DNA from: Triatoma infestans
Lineage: Eukaryota > Arthropoda > Insecta > Hemiptera > Reduviidae
Length of the DNA: 64,000 nt
Reading direction: 5' to 3'
Assembly: GCA_011037195.1 (NCBI GenBank)
Contig: JAAEAF010000344.1
Location: 124,001 to 188,000 of the forward strand
Shown here: positions 36,401 through 46,499 of the stretch, piece by piece
How the letters are laid out: every line of letters begins with the position of its first letter
Position numbering within the stretch: the stretch's first letter is position 1
Notes under the pieces: model-generated
The model's database searches: none
What the model was told of the DNA's origin: nothing
Seen by the model: only the letters and a program-made list of their open reading frames with translations
Translations under genes and position numbers: made by a program

Positions 36401-39400
36401 TTTAAAAGTGATGGCGTTTTTTCGCCACTCTCGCACAACATCAATGGATTGTAAGGCATGTTTAGGACAGCCTGTCTCATCAAACAGTCCTCCGCCTCAA
36501 CTCTACTGTGCTCTCCTTGTTCCACGACTGCTTATTCATTAAGTAGGGTATCTCACAGCTAACCACCATATCTGGTGGCTGTTTCACAATCCTCAATCAG
36601 ACACAAATATATCATCTAGGTCGTAATGATTCGTCTTTATATAGACATAACTTTATCCATTATTATGCTTCTATGAGCACATATTTTATGGTTTTCTTTT
36701 TAATTTCTCTTACTCCTAGTAAGAGGAAGTATTGTAATGGTGCCATATTTTCGATATCGAGTTTTCACCGGAAATATCCGTTCCGAGGTACCAACAGTCT
36801 AAAAAGAGTGGGTTTTAGAACATCGTCTTTGTGTGAATGTCTATGAACAGCATAGCTCTAAAACGAAAAAACAGAGTCCAAACTTGGTATTCCGGTTAGA
36901 TATTACCATGGATCCGACAGTGTGTTAGCTGTCAAAATTCCTCCACCAGAAGTACCACTTTACTAAATGGTATTTCTTGAAAATAGCTCCAAGTATTTTC
37001 CTTAAACTTGGAGTATCAATTACACAAAGATCTACAATTTTTATTTAAAACATTTCTCTGGGAAAATTCATTTAAGGGCACTTTTGGGGGATGGGGTGGG
37101 GTTAGGTTTTCTTCTAAAGTGCTATTTGTTTACTATACAATTCTGTCATCTAAATAATATTAATTAGAATTAAATATATTGTTGAAATTCCGAGGTTAAA
37201 AAAATCGGCTTAACTTTTTATATAAACTAAGCATACAAAGATCTACAACTTTTATTTAAAACATTTCTCTGGGAAAATTCTTTAAGGGCACTTTAGGGGA
37301 GGGGAGAGGTAGGGTTATGTTTTTCTCTAAAGTGCTATCATAGTTGATTATACAATTCTATCATCCAATGAAAATTAATTAGTAATAAATAGATGGCCAA
37401 AATTCGGAGTTTCAAGGAAATTAGTAAACCGGAAATGCGCTTTTACTGAACAGTTTTCTCAGTTTTCTATGAATTTCATTAAATTTGGTACACAAACTAT
37501 AAAATTTGTCAATTAATTTTTTGAAAATTGGAGTAAGAGAAAGTTGTGTGAGTGTTTCACACAAGATTTGTTGTATCTGACAGAAATACCAAGGGAGAAT
37601 GTTACCAAATTGAGCATTGTTGGCAGTGGACTGCAAATACTGGACGACAACTCCTTAAGAGATCTTGATTTGAGTTCACTGAATTTGGCCAAAAATGATC
37701 TTGTCATTATGTCAGATGAAGCTTTAATGTAAGTATTAGTTAAAGGCGAAGTTGAAAATTAATAGGTCACTGATATCAGAACAAATATTCAAATTTTTTT
37801 TTTTAATTTCTTTTAATTTGTTTGTTTGTTTTTAGATTTTCAGCAAAAGTGCTGTCAGCTTTAGATTTGAGCTACAATAGATTACAATACGTGCCGCAGA
37901 AAGCTCTGGCAAGTCTATCTAGTTTACTGGTATTGAGCTTAGAAAGGTACGACTATACATTCTAAATCGGCCACATTTATCTGAATTATTTTGCTTATAA
38001 GTCCTTTCAGATTGAAGCAACTTTGTAGCGCTTATTTAAAAAATATTTTGCTTATAAGTTTTGGATAAGACACAATCCCGACTTTAGAGCTATGGTTCTT
38101 TGAAAAGCTACTGGTTAGCAGAAAGATCTCAGGGTTTGATGCGAGATTTGTTCGACTAAAACGCACGGTTTCCAACGGTGTTCACTCAGCATTACAAGTA
38201 AAACAAAAATTGGACTGAGAATTGCTCCCTGGACAGTCCTGGATCCCTTAGGGGCTGCTGCAGCACCAAAGGTTCCTTTTACGAGAAAATAAAGTGCCCT
38301 ATGACTTCAAGAAATATATTTTTTTCCTTCACCCCTACTGCTGTCGGCATGAGATTTCTCAGCCTATCTTTCCTTCTTCTTCTCCTTAATCTAAACCTCG
38401 TCTATCCCCTAGGGAGAGGATGAGGGTTTCGTTCAGCTGTCGAGGTGTCAGGGTACAGGGATTGACCCGGTAATGCCTTAGCGCGGTGAGAGGGCTGTCC
38501 CCTTTGGGCTTCCGCGCAAGCTTGATGTGTTTCCCAAAGGAAGGTAATCTTGAGATTGTCAAGATAAATAGAATAGGCCTTGATAGGGAAGTTGTATGGG
38601 GAGTGGATAGGTGCAGATATCAAGATCAACCTCTTAATCCAGGCGGTGAGTACCGTGGGTCTATTCTACTCCCCATATCACCAACCTATGCTTCCCCAAA
38701 ATCTTTTTTCTAAAATACTCGGGGTATGGGAAGGCTTTTAGGGAGGATATGTCCTCTTCTAATACCTGGTATGGATACCAAAGCTGTTAAACTTTCACCA
38801 GGAGGTTTATTGGAGTTGCCTTCTACTTAACTCGTCTGTCTTCTTGAATTACGGCATTCAAATAATGGAGAAACTTAGATTGGTCGTCCCAAACTTCGCA
38901 AATCAGACACATCTGTTCGGCCATTATTGTTTTTTTAATTTAACAACCCACATGTAATTCGCATGATTCATAAATTTACACCGTATGCTTAAACATACGG
39001 CAGTAAATTTCAGATGGTTTCAATCCTTTTCAAAAATAAATAATCATAGGAACGCTATTCCTCCCAAAATGCAGTTAGTCGGAAGACTTGGCTTTGTATA
39101 CTGAAACAAAACTGAGCATTTCACTAGCGCCATCAACGCTAGATTCCTCTACCATCATCTACGCTGCCAATCGGCTTGTTCACATAACCTTTCAAAATCA
39201 GCTGTTTCCATCTTATTTATAACTTGTTTTTTGTTTTTGTTTTGTTTCAGTAACGAAATCAGTTCACTGTTGGTCGACTGGAATTACATGAAGCACACGT
39301 TGACAACACTATTCTTAGGCGGAAATGATTTAAACGTCTTAACTTCAGCAATTGATTATACACTTTCAAATTTCCAAAGATTAATTTTATTGAATATTAA

Positions 39401-42400
39401 TAATAATTATATAACAAATTTAGAACAAAATTCATTGCCATTCACGTTGAAAACATTGCACGCATCGCACAATTTAATCGAAGAATTTCCAACACATTTA
39501 GTAAACAATTTAGACAATTTAACTAAATTATATCTCAGCGATAATTTCATACAACAAATACCATCGTTTAAATTTAAAGATAAAAAACATATCGATACAT
39601 TAGATCTATCGAATAATTTGATAACAAACCTAAACGATATTCTTGGCAGATCTTTGACAATTAAAGAAATCAATCTAGCTTATAATCAAATTGCTTCGGT
39701 AAACTCTTTTGCATTCAATGGTATACTTTGTAAAAAATTAGATCTTTCACATAATAGGCTGAACTCTTTGCCGGAGAAAGCTTTCTACGGTTTGAAGACC
39801 ACTTTAGAAGAACTAGACTTGAGTTATAATAATATAACGAAAATACCTAGAAGTGTGGCCGCTTTAAGAAAGTTGAAAACGTTATCTTTAGCTCACAATT
39901 ATATTTACTCACTACCGGATAGTACTTTCAAAAATAGTTCACATTATCTACACGTGCTACTGTTGTCTGGTAATTCGTTGCGTAATTTTCCAAAATATGC
40001 GCTGAGAAATATTAAACGTTTAATAAAACTGGAGATTAGCTATAATTCCATCACCGACATACGTAGTTCCGATTTCACCCGTTGGGGTGACCAACTGGAA
40101 TTACTGTACTTGAAGAGCAATAAGATCGATTCCTTGGAGTACAATGCTTTTAAAAACCTACCAAAATTAAGAAAACTTGGTTTAGCTTTCAATAGAATTG
40201 AAACAATCGATAGTAAAGCTTTCTCTAATTTGGCCGTACCATTGAAATACCTAGATCTTAGTTTTGCCATAAAAACTAATGAATTCCCAGAGGAGAGTAT
40301 TAAATCGTTGAAAAATCTGGAACAATTAATATTAGCTAATAATAATTTCACCACGTTGCCAAGAACTACACTCTATAATTTTGGACGTTTACAACAGATT
40401 AATTTAGAATTCAATCATATTTTAGAGATACCGGAAGCATTTTTTAATTCAGTAGTACTAAAACATTTGGCCGATATACGTTTATCATTCAATAAACTGT
40501 ATATAGTTGATACGAATACATTTCTGGATTTAGCCAGTTTACAGTTTATCGGTTTAAATGACAATGAAATTACAACTGTAAACATTGGTGCTTTCAAAAA
40601 TCTGCCAGCGAAATTGGCCATAATTCTGGCCAATAACAATATTCATATGATCCAGCCGAAAGCTTTTCTCAACTTGCCGTATTTGAACAAATTAGATTTG
40701 CACAATAATGATCTACAAACTTTAGACTGGAATATGTTGCACAATGTAACCAACAGTCTACAACCGCTTACAATGAATTTATCTAGAAATCGTATTGAAA
40801 ATATTTCACCACCGGCTATGCTGACACAGATTTATATAAAAGTATTAGATTTAAGGCATAATAAATTGAAAACCATAAATCCTGATGGTTTTAAATTTCT
40901 AAATGATTCACTGAGAACTTTGATGCTTGGCTTCAATGAAATTACCCAACTACCAGACAGAGCTTTTTGGACGATGAAAGTTTTAGAAATACTGAGCATT
41001 GAGCATAATATGTTGAAAGAGCTGAAAGAGACCACTTTCCACGGCATGGACAGATTACAAATACTGGATCTGTCACACAATCATATTTCCAGGATTAACG
41101 TGAGACAATTTGCAAATCTATGGAATCTACGTATATTAGATCTATCTTACAATGAACTGTCAACGATACCCGGAGAATCGTTTACCAATACAAAACTGGA
41201 AAGGTTGATATTAAAACATAATCGGATATCCGTAATACCACCGCAAGCTTTCTATGAAATTGGCAAAAGTTTACACCATCTTGATCTCTCGAACAATATG
41301 ATTGAACATTTAGAAAAAGATGTATTCAGCTATGTGAATAGTTTAACAAATTTGAATTTATGTTCAAATTATCTTTCACAATTACACGAACAAGTGTTCA
41401 TGTATTTAGACAATTTATTAAATCTAGAATTATGCAATAATAAATTGGCTAGAAATTTCGAATCTATTGACAAAACCAAACGATTGCATTATTTAAATTT
41501 AGCAAATACTGGTTTAAAAGAGATGCCAAATTTACAATTATCCCAGCTGATTCATTTAAATGTATCTGGTAATAACATATCACAGTTGCAACAAGGTTTC
41601 CTGATCGGCTTGCCAAATTTGCGACAACTAGATCTGAGTAGAAACAATCTAACCGGATGGAGTATTGTCGGATGGAATCATGCACAAAATTTGAAGGAAC
41701 TGGATCTTTCTAATAATCCTGTGAAGGTAATTATTTTTTTATTTTTTAAATTAAGGCGCGTCAACATCTCTGATCATTGGCGCAGGAGCCTTCTAAGAGC
41801 ATTGTTCTCTCGCTACAGACAACACTATCCATTATATAACAGTGAGCTGTATAAGTTCCTCAGGGTAGCACTGGACCTCGAACCCGGGACCTCCGTATGG
41901 GGGTCCAGCGTGCTAATGGCGAGCTAATCCCTTCCCTGGTAGTTATGTATTTAATTATTAACTTTTTTTTCTCTCGCAAGTATTGCGATCATGACCAAAT
42001 TTTCAAAATTGAGAGTTTTCACCAGAAATATGGGGTACCCGGAAATGAAAACCTCAAAAAAAAAAGAAAAATCATAGGAAGCTCAAAGTAAGCTGTACCA
42101 CTAGATAGAGCCACCATTAGATACCACCGTAGCTAGCGCATTTGACACCAAGGTTTCGGACAAAATATATCAATTGGAAGTGCGAATCTACCAATTTTTT
42201 TTTCTCAGTTTTTCGTTTGTTTTTTTTTAAATGCCCTAAACGATTTTATTCAAAATTACTTACATTACCTACCCAAAATAATTGATTGATAATTTAATAA
42301 TTAAAAGTTCCGAGTATTCCGCATATGACTTTTTCTTTTTTTTATTCGTCATCTCAAATTACAGCTCTTTTATGGTATTTATTTTCCGTAACATACTCTT

Positions 42401-45400
42401 AAAATAAGATCATTAATCTTGAAAATATAATGGGAAATTTCCGCTATTTGATTAAGAAGTAGACTAATCTAGTTAGTAACATGAATTATTAGATAAATAA
42501 TATAATAACTTAAGAATGTGTAAATAATTTAATACTAGTATTTTTGTTAAATAATTTCTCTTAATGTAAGTAGGGAATTTTAAAGGTGTAAACTTGCAAA
42601 CATGGATGTAAGGAGATTGTAATCTGGCGGCGAGAGGTTATACCTAAAAATAGGTTAGAGAACAATTTCTATGGTAAACACTGTTTTAATAAAAACCAAT
42701 TATAAAAACCAAGTGTTATTTCACTGCAAATAGTGAGTTTATTAAACTATTTAGACCCAGCTTTTTCAAGTGTTATTTTTATAAATACTTTAGATTCTAA
42801 GGAGATGTAATAATGAACTCTTGATTATCAATAAACATAATTCCAAAAACAACGAAACATTCCATTAATGTCAAAACAACAAAGATCTGGTACTGCAATT
42901 CTCACAGATTTAATTGATACATTTTTTTTTACTTTCTCTTAATCTATAAGAAGTACGATCATGTCAAATTTTCTGAAATAGGTTTTCACCGGTAACATGT
43001 TTGGAGGTTCCCTGAGTACGAAAAAGATGTTTTAGCGATTGTGTGTGTGTGAGAGAGAGAGAGATTAGAGATGAAAATATCTCTCAAGAGAAAGTAGGAA
43101 ACTCAGAAATAGATATTCCCTTTATATATCACTGCCGCTTCTGACAACAAGGTTTCGATTAAATTTCCAGCAGCCGAGTGTGACACATATTTTCTTCTTT
43201 TTTTCTAATATTTCATGATTTTTTTCGCAAATGTACGGAATATATTATTAAGCGGGTTTAAGTGTATCAGTAGAATTCTGTTTAAAAAAATCGGTTACAC
43301 CGTTCTAAATAAACAAGTGAACAATTACTGGAAAGAATAATGGCTGTTGCCTATAAAATTCGCAACAATAATGTAATGGCACGAGTTTATGATCCTATAA
43401 ACACACTTTTGAGAAAATTTGAATATCCTACATATTGCTAAAAACAGACTGCTTAAATCTGATAAAGCTCCCAGCTCAATGGCCACTAAAATGTTTAATT
43501 TAATTCCTGAATCAGTAAGAAATTTAGAAAAGAAAAAATTGCAAAAAATTATTAAAACTTTTTTATTAAAAAACACTTTTTACAAACTAGAAGAGTATCT
43601 AGCTAACAAATGGAATGTAACCCAGTTCAACGCTGACTGATCTGACACTGTCTCTTTTGCAAGTAATGTGTTAATAATATTTACTGTAGGTCAAAGTATA
43701 TTTGTTTGTATATATTGCAGCCACATATTGACGAGCCTATTGTATGTAAAAACATATGTCCAGGCAAATAAATATATTCTATTCTATAATTCAAAGGTGT
43801 CAAGTTTGTACACGATCTCAAGGAACACATTTTGAGCAATTTTAAAGAATCCCTCATTTTGCTGCTATAAAAATAACAATTGCTAACGATTTTGTTTTGT
43901 TTTTCATTGGTAAGTAGATATAAATGCTAAAACATTGAACTGTTGTAGTTCTGTAATTGATCCAAACAGGGTTCACATTAGATTTACTCAAAGTGTTTTT
44001 ACATTCATTAAAGATCATTCTGTATATGTATAACCCCCTATCTTTTTTCATCGCCAGCCCATCTAAACCTTTCTAAACATTGTAACTGCTTAATGAAATT
44101 CTATTAATTGGGCTAAGAGAAAGTCGTGTGAGTGTTACACAACAGAGATTTTTCGTGCACTGATTATCTCAAAATTTATATTTCTGTTACGAAGTGAATC
44201 TCGAAAATTTGACAGATCTTCAGGAAGTGCACACATATGAACCTTTTCCACTAATCAAATATTATTCTGTTTCAGATTTTGACAAAAGATACATTTGAAG
44301 GATTAGAGAATCTAAAAACTTTAAATTTACAAAACTTGAAATATTTAGAACGTTTTGATAGTGACAGCCTAACAAAATGTAAACTATTAAAATGGTTGAA
44401 AATACAAACATGGCCAAACATTGAGAAATATCGTTTCCGTTTGCCAAGCGTTGTATTCAATTTGAAACATTTGCAAAAATTGACCGTTGAAGTAACAGAA
44501 GGGAAACTCCATGATCAACTGATGCAAGCGTTTCCATCGAAATTGAAATATTTAGAAATTACTGGCAGTAATCTAAGTGAAGTACATCCAGAAGCTTTGA
44601 AAGGTTTGGACGGAAGTAAAGAATTAACAATCAAATTCACCGGTACAAATATCACTAATTTTCCGCCGTTGTTTTTCTGGAAATTTGCTAATCGTCTGAC
44701 AGTCGACCTAAGAGGAAACAGTTTGGATCAAGTTGGACCGGAAATATTTTATAAATCAATGGGCAGTGTGAGAAAACATGGCACTAAAGTATATTCTGGT
44801 GAGTATGTACTGCTTACAGTTAAAAGTTTGCGTGCATTGTAAAAAAACAGCTGAATTACTGCCATAAAAATTCATGTTTGCAAGAATTTTAATAGTATCA
44901 TTTCAACAGAATGGGGAGCATAAAACAATTAGAAGGCAGATTTCCTAATGAAATCAGCAATACTTTTTTTCACATGTACCCTCTTGGAATTTTACCAGCT
45001 CTTTTTCTTAATAATATCACCCTTCTGGTATTTTATCCGTCTTAGTATGCGTATTTGTATTGTTCCTGACCGGTTTCGGATTTTCATCCATCGTCAGAGC
45101 AAATTCACCAAGTTCGTGTAGAGTTCACTTAAACCAGCGCCCGCTCTAGCGGTTACGTTGCCCCGGACAAAAAACGAATTGCCGCCCCTCAAGAATATTA
45201 TATATATATATTTAAGCAAGTCTATTCATGTAATAAAAGCTGAAGCAGCGCTCTGCGCGCGTGATAATGCTATTCTGTTCAGAGAAGTATAGGCATGTTT
45301 AAACCAGTTCATGCATCGTCCTTTCCAAATTCTGTGTTAATTTTTTAGTAACAATGTAAATCTTATAGACATAAAAAATATAAATATGCTACGCACTGTA

Positions 45401-46236
45401 AAATTTTAGCGAATGCGAAAATCGGTATGTGAAATTTTCTATTAATTGAGTATTTAACACATCAATATTTTCCTCACACTTACAGCCAAAATGGCGCCCC
45501 GGACAAATGTCCGGGTTGTCCGCCCCTAGAGCGGGCGCTGCTTAAACATAATGTTTCTGTTATACTCACACTTGTTGGTTGTATATAATATGTGGGGAGG
45601 TTAAATATGCATGCTACAATGGATAAAATACCAGATGTTATCTAGCATTGCGCACCCATCTACATATTCAAGAAATATCACCTTCATCAGCAATTTATCT
45701 AAAATTTACATGCAAAATAGATTGTAGTAAATTTATTTCTCTATACTTTCGATTATATACAGTTTTATCGATCATGGCAAAGAAAGGAGCACATTTATAT
45801 TTGGAACTCTCATTGCACCTACACAGTATCTAATCATCATTTCTTTTTTTTTTTTAAGTATTGTCAATAATTCCTCTCCTCAATTATGGTCTAAACAAAT
45901 AATAATGATCAATTTTTTTTTCTGTTTTTTATCACAGGCGGAATCCATGTACAAGACAATCCAATTCTATGCAATTGTGATTCACACTGGCTAGGCTATT
46001 GGATGAAACGATATCTATTTGAAACATTGAGAATCCATCAAAAAGAAGCAGAATATAGTAGGGCAATTATTGAAAATATGAAAGAGGCTACATGTATAAA
46101 TCCAATGAACGGTCGACATACATCGATATTAACATTTGAAATGGACGGATGTGATGTATCGAATTCCATACAGGCTGGGTTGAATTTAACACTTTTTATA
46201 GTTACCTTATTATGGATGGTTTTTCTGAGAAGATAA
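25434..46236 (+). CDS. Chaoptin-type LRR cell-surface protein (5' end missing)
   Basis: Likely extracellular adhesion or signalling protein of the insect chaoptin/LRR family, held at the membrane by its C-terminus. Exons read from splice sites: 25434-25599, 37584-37728, 37836-37946, 39251-41726 (826 codons uninterrupted), 44276-44798, 45938-46236; phases agree at every junction and give 1239 residues. Numbering from the first visible residue: 1-15 hydrophobic (end of a signal peptide), Cys 22, 28, 30 and 46 an LRRNT cap followed by VPFARIP as in chaoptin, about 60-1140 some 40 repeats of about 24 residues (LxxLxLxxNxI), then an LRRCT cap (NPILCNCDSHW) and a hydrophobic C-terminal tail ending FLRR, fitting a GPI signal or one membrane segment. 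The first exon begins after a good acceptor (pyrimidine tract, cag) in phase 0 and has no ATG, so the start exon lies upstream. Introns are 11984, 107, 1304, 2549 and 1139 bp. Chaoptin family is firm; exact orthologue is not. Confidence 0.9.
25640..27065 (+). repeat. Family A repeat interrupted by a hAT-type element
   Basis: Begins at ACAACAGGAAGTGTGGCGAT about 40 bases after the LRR donor, is split at 25898/26653 by the hAT-type insertion, and ends at the tail GTAAGACAAAGTGGTGTGTG near 27050. Confidence 0.7.
25899..26652. mobile_element. Non-autonomous hAT-type element, 754 bp
   Basis: Terminal inverted repeats TAGGGATTGTA / TACAATCCCTA, with subterminal ACCGGTAA-type repeats on both sides, typical of hAT MITEs. 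Flanks TTACCAAC and CTACCAAC match at 7 of 8 positions, fitting the 8-bp hAT target duplication. The interior is AT-rich and noncoding. It lies inside a family A copy in LRR intron 1 and is therefore younger than that copy. Confidence 0.85.
27066..27390. other. Unclassified stretch in LRR intron 1
   Basis: Nothing recognisable. Confidence 0.3.
27391..27665 (+). repeat. Family A repeat, partial, with (GT)n(GA)n
   Basis: (GT)n (GA)n at 27451-27493, ATATCTCAAAACAATTTGAC, CAACCGGAAGTGCAAATTTA and CTCCGACGATTTTGG. Head and tail missing. Confidence 0.6.
27666..28450. other. Unclassified balanced-composition segment
   Basis: Not family A. Contains TATAAAAG at 28366-28373 and short open frames on both strands. 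It could be a retroelement LTR or its remnant, but no boundaries were found. Confidence 0.3.
28451..29215. other. AT-rich intron sequence with microsatellites
   Basis: C run at 28730-28739, and (TA)n and (CT)n tracts at 28880-28980. No gene. Confidence 0.4.
29220..30075 (+). mobile_element. Decayed non-LTR retrotransposon 3' end
   Basis: With frameshifts and stops allowed, 29540-29810 reads LNHTPWLRKELCSLCN, then IEDV, HFLGVCSILAELRDLF and GRIGITLYKN: the CxxC...HFL..C zinc-knuckle-like C-terminus of ORF2. A T-rich 3'UTR follows, ending in AATAAAGTATTATTATTATT. The element is 5'-truncated in LRR intron 1. Confidence 0.65.
30076..30495. other. Unclassified intron sequence
   Basis: Nothing recognisable. 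Confidence 0.35.
30496..31305 (-). repeat. Family A repeat pieces
   Basis: 30496-30975 runs from a mid-body unit to the head (GTATTTCAGGTGAAAACG). 31030-31300 is another mid-body unit (GAAATCGTTGGAGCTC, ACTTCCGGTTGATGG). Neither has a tail. Confidence 0.55.
31306..31838. other. Intron sequence with a possible SINE fragment
   Basis: 31370-31545 is GC-rich; its minus strand reads GATTCGTGCCCGG, which resembles a degraded tRNA B box. Tentative. Confidence 0.25.
31840..32480 (+). repeat. Family A repeat
   Basis: Head TTTACTTTCTCTTACTCCTA, shortened body, tail TAAGAGAAAGTCGTGTGAAT then ATTTCACAGCAG. Confidence 0.7.
32481..32778. other. Unclassified intron sequence
   Basis: Nothing recognisable. 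Confidence 0.3.
32780..33220 (-). repeat. Family A repeat, shortened
   Basis: Tail GTGGTGTGAAACACTCAGCG at 32783; head end near 33200 with GACCATTCGCAAAAAAACAT. Confidence 0.6.
33240..33586. other. AT-rich intron sequence
   Basis: (AAAT)n run at about 33440-33465. No gene. Confidence 0.35.
33588..34268 (+). repeat. Family A repeat, tail missing
   Basis: Head TTACTTCCTCTTACTACTAG at 33588 and two CCGGAAGTGCGA motifs at about 33825 and 33946. Confidence 0.7.
34269..34941. other. AT-rich intron sequence
   Basis: (TA)n at 34766-34781 and a TGGCAACACTG half of the 2398-type TIR at 34747. No gene. Confidence 0.35.
34944..35127. repeat. 46-bp tandem repeat, 4 copies
   Basis: Unit TTTCTCTTGCTTCTAATAAT, GAGGTAGCATTGCGATCGTG, TCAAAC, repeated at 34944, 34990, 35036 and 35082 with essentially no divergence. 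It is the family A head. Confidence 0.95.
35315..35395 (+). mobile_element. SINE 3' fragment
   Basis: GAGAAGGCTCC, GCGCAAATGAC and GATGTTGACGCGCCTTTAAT match the 3' end of the minus-strand SINE at 41748-41942. Confidence 0.6.
36126..36700. other. Unclassified segment in LRR intron 1
   Basis: GC-richer. A 61-codon minus frame (36525-36340) has no recognised product. C run at 36370-36379. Confidence 0.3.
36703..37570 (+). repeat. Family A repeat, full length, ending at an LRR exon
   Basis: Head TTTCTCTTACTCCTAGTAAG at 36705, two or three internal units, tail AGTAAGAGAAAGTTGTGTGA then GTGTTTCACAC at 37530-37562. Only about 13 bases separate the end from the exon at 37584. Confidence 0.8.
37947..39250. 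other. LRR intron 3
   Basis: Holds a GC-richer unclassified insert at about 38320-38760; its 75-codon frames have no recognised product. No family A copy. Confidence 0.4.
41748..41942 (-). mobile_element. tRNA-derived SINE
   Basis: On the minus strand: a tRNA-like head (GGGATTAGCTCGCCATTAGC with an A-box character, GGGTTCGAGGTCC B box at about 41873-41887), then GAAGGCTCCTGCGCC and GATGTTGACGCGCCTTAATT, with an A/T tail at the exon side. It sits 20 bases after the donor of the 2.5-kb LRR exon. Confidence 0.7.
41965..42330 (+). repeat. Family A repeat, 5' part
   Basis: GCAAGTATTGCGATCATGAC, TTTTCAAAATTGAGAGTTTT and ATTTGACACCAAGGTTTCGG; breaks off after the first unit. Confidence 0.6.
42331..42920. 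other. AT-rich part of LRR intron 4
   Basis: Nothing recognisable. Confidence 0.4.
42925..44150 (+). repeat. Family A repeat split by a non-LTR retrotransposon
   Basis: Head at 42928 (TTTACTTTCTCTTAATCT), (GT)n(GA)n at 43037-43063, first unit to about 43290. The 3' part is at about 43800-44150 with the tail CTAAGAGAAAGTCGTGTGAG. An inverted head fragment follows to 44235, 40 bases from the exon at 44276. Confidence 0.6.
43290..43795 (+). mobile_element. 5'-truncated Jockey-like non-LTR retrotransposon
   Basis: An open frame at 43419-43640 encodes LKSDKAPSSMATKMFNLIPE, then FLLKNTFYKLEEYLANKW and a stop. This is the usual C-terminal pattern of non-LTR ORF2 proteins (K-L-FN-LP...FL..-FY-LEE-). 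A 3'UTR with AATAAATATATTCTATTCTA ends the element at about 43795. Confidence 0.7.
45065..45100 (-). ncRNA. Hammerhead-ribozyme-like motif
   Basis: Minus strand: CTGACGA, T, GGAT-GAAA-ATCC, GAAA, CCGGTC. Stem II is perfect with a GNRA-type loop and stem III is palindromic ACCGGT. Stem I is weak (two pairs, a mismatch, two pairs). Confidence 0.45.
45135..45540. mobile_element. Non-autonomous hAT-type element, 406 bp
   Basis: TIR CAGCGCCCGCTCTAG at the left, with its exact reverse complement at the right, continuing imperfectly (GCCCCGGACA in both). Flanked by CTTAAAC at 45128-45134 and 45541-45547, a 7-bp perfect duplication close to the 8 bp of hAT. No transposase. Lies in LRR intron 5. Confidence 0.85.
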
Positions 46237-46275
46237 TTTATAACTTAAATAATATAATAGTAACATCTTAATTAT

Positions 46276-46281
46276 AATAAA
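46276..46281 (+). terminator. Poly(A) signal of the LRR gene
   Basis: AATAAA 40 bases past the TAA stop of the LRR gene; a short 3'UTR is implied. Confidence 0.6.
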
Positions 46282-46395
46282 GAGTCCTGCTTAAACACAG
46301 AATAGTTAGCGTAAAAATCATTAAAAATTTGAACTGTTCAGAAACATTATTACAAAAAAGTAATTAAACAAGAACGGAAAAAAGATTTAGGAAAT

Positions 46396-46494
46396 AAACA
46401 AGCAAAAATTAGTTGGCAGGGGCCAAGGAAGAAACTTAAAAAAAAAAATAAAAGTGTCTTCTTTGGCTCCAGCCAACTAATTTTTTGCTTGTTT
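46396..46494. repeat. Foldback hairpin with 42-base arms
   Basis: Arms 46396-46437 and 46452-46494 are reverse complements with a few mismatches (AAACAAGCAAAAATTAGTTG against its complement; GGGGCCAAGGAAG / CTTCTTTGGCTCC), separated by an A-rich loop. It lies 115 bases past the LRR poly(A) signal. A tiny MITE or a hairpin RNA are both possible. Confidence 0.7.
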
Positions 46495-46499
46495 GATTA

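Noticed and set aside
36340..36525. 61-codon minus-strand gene
   Set aside because: No recognised domain, no splice or poly(A) support, GC-richer inserted DNA; more likely a mobile-element remnant.
39231..41927. A single-exon 898-codon LRR gene
   Set aside because: The frame begins in intron before the acceptor at 39250 and runs past the donor at 41727 into a SINE; the flanking exons continue the repeats in phase.
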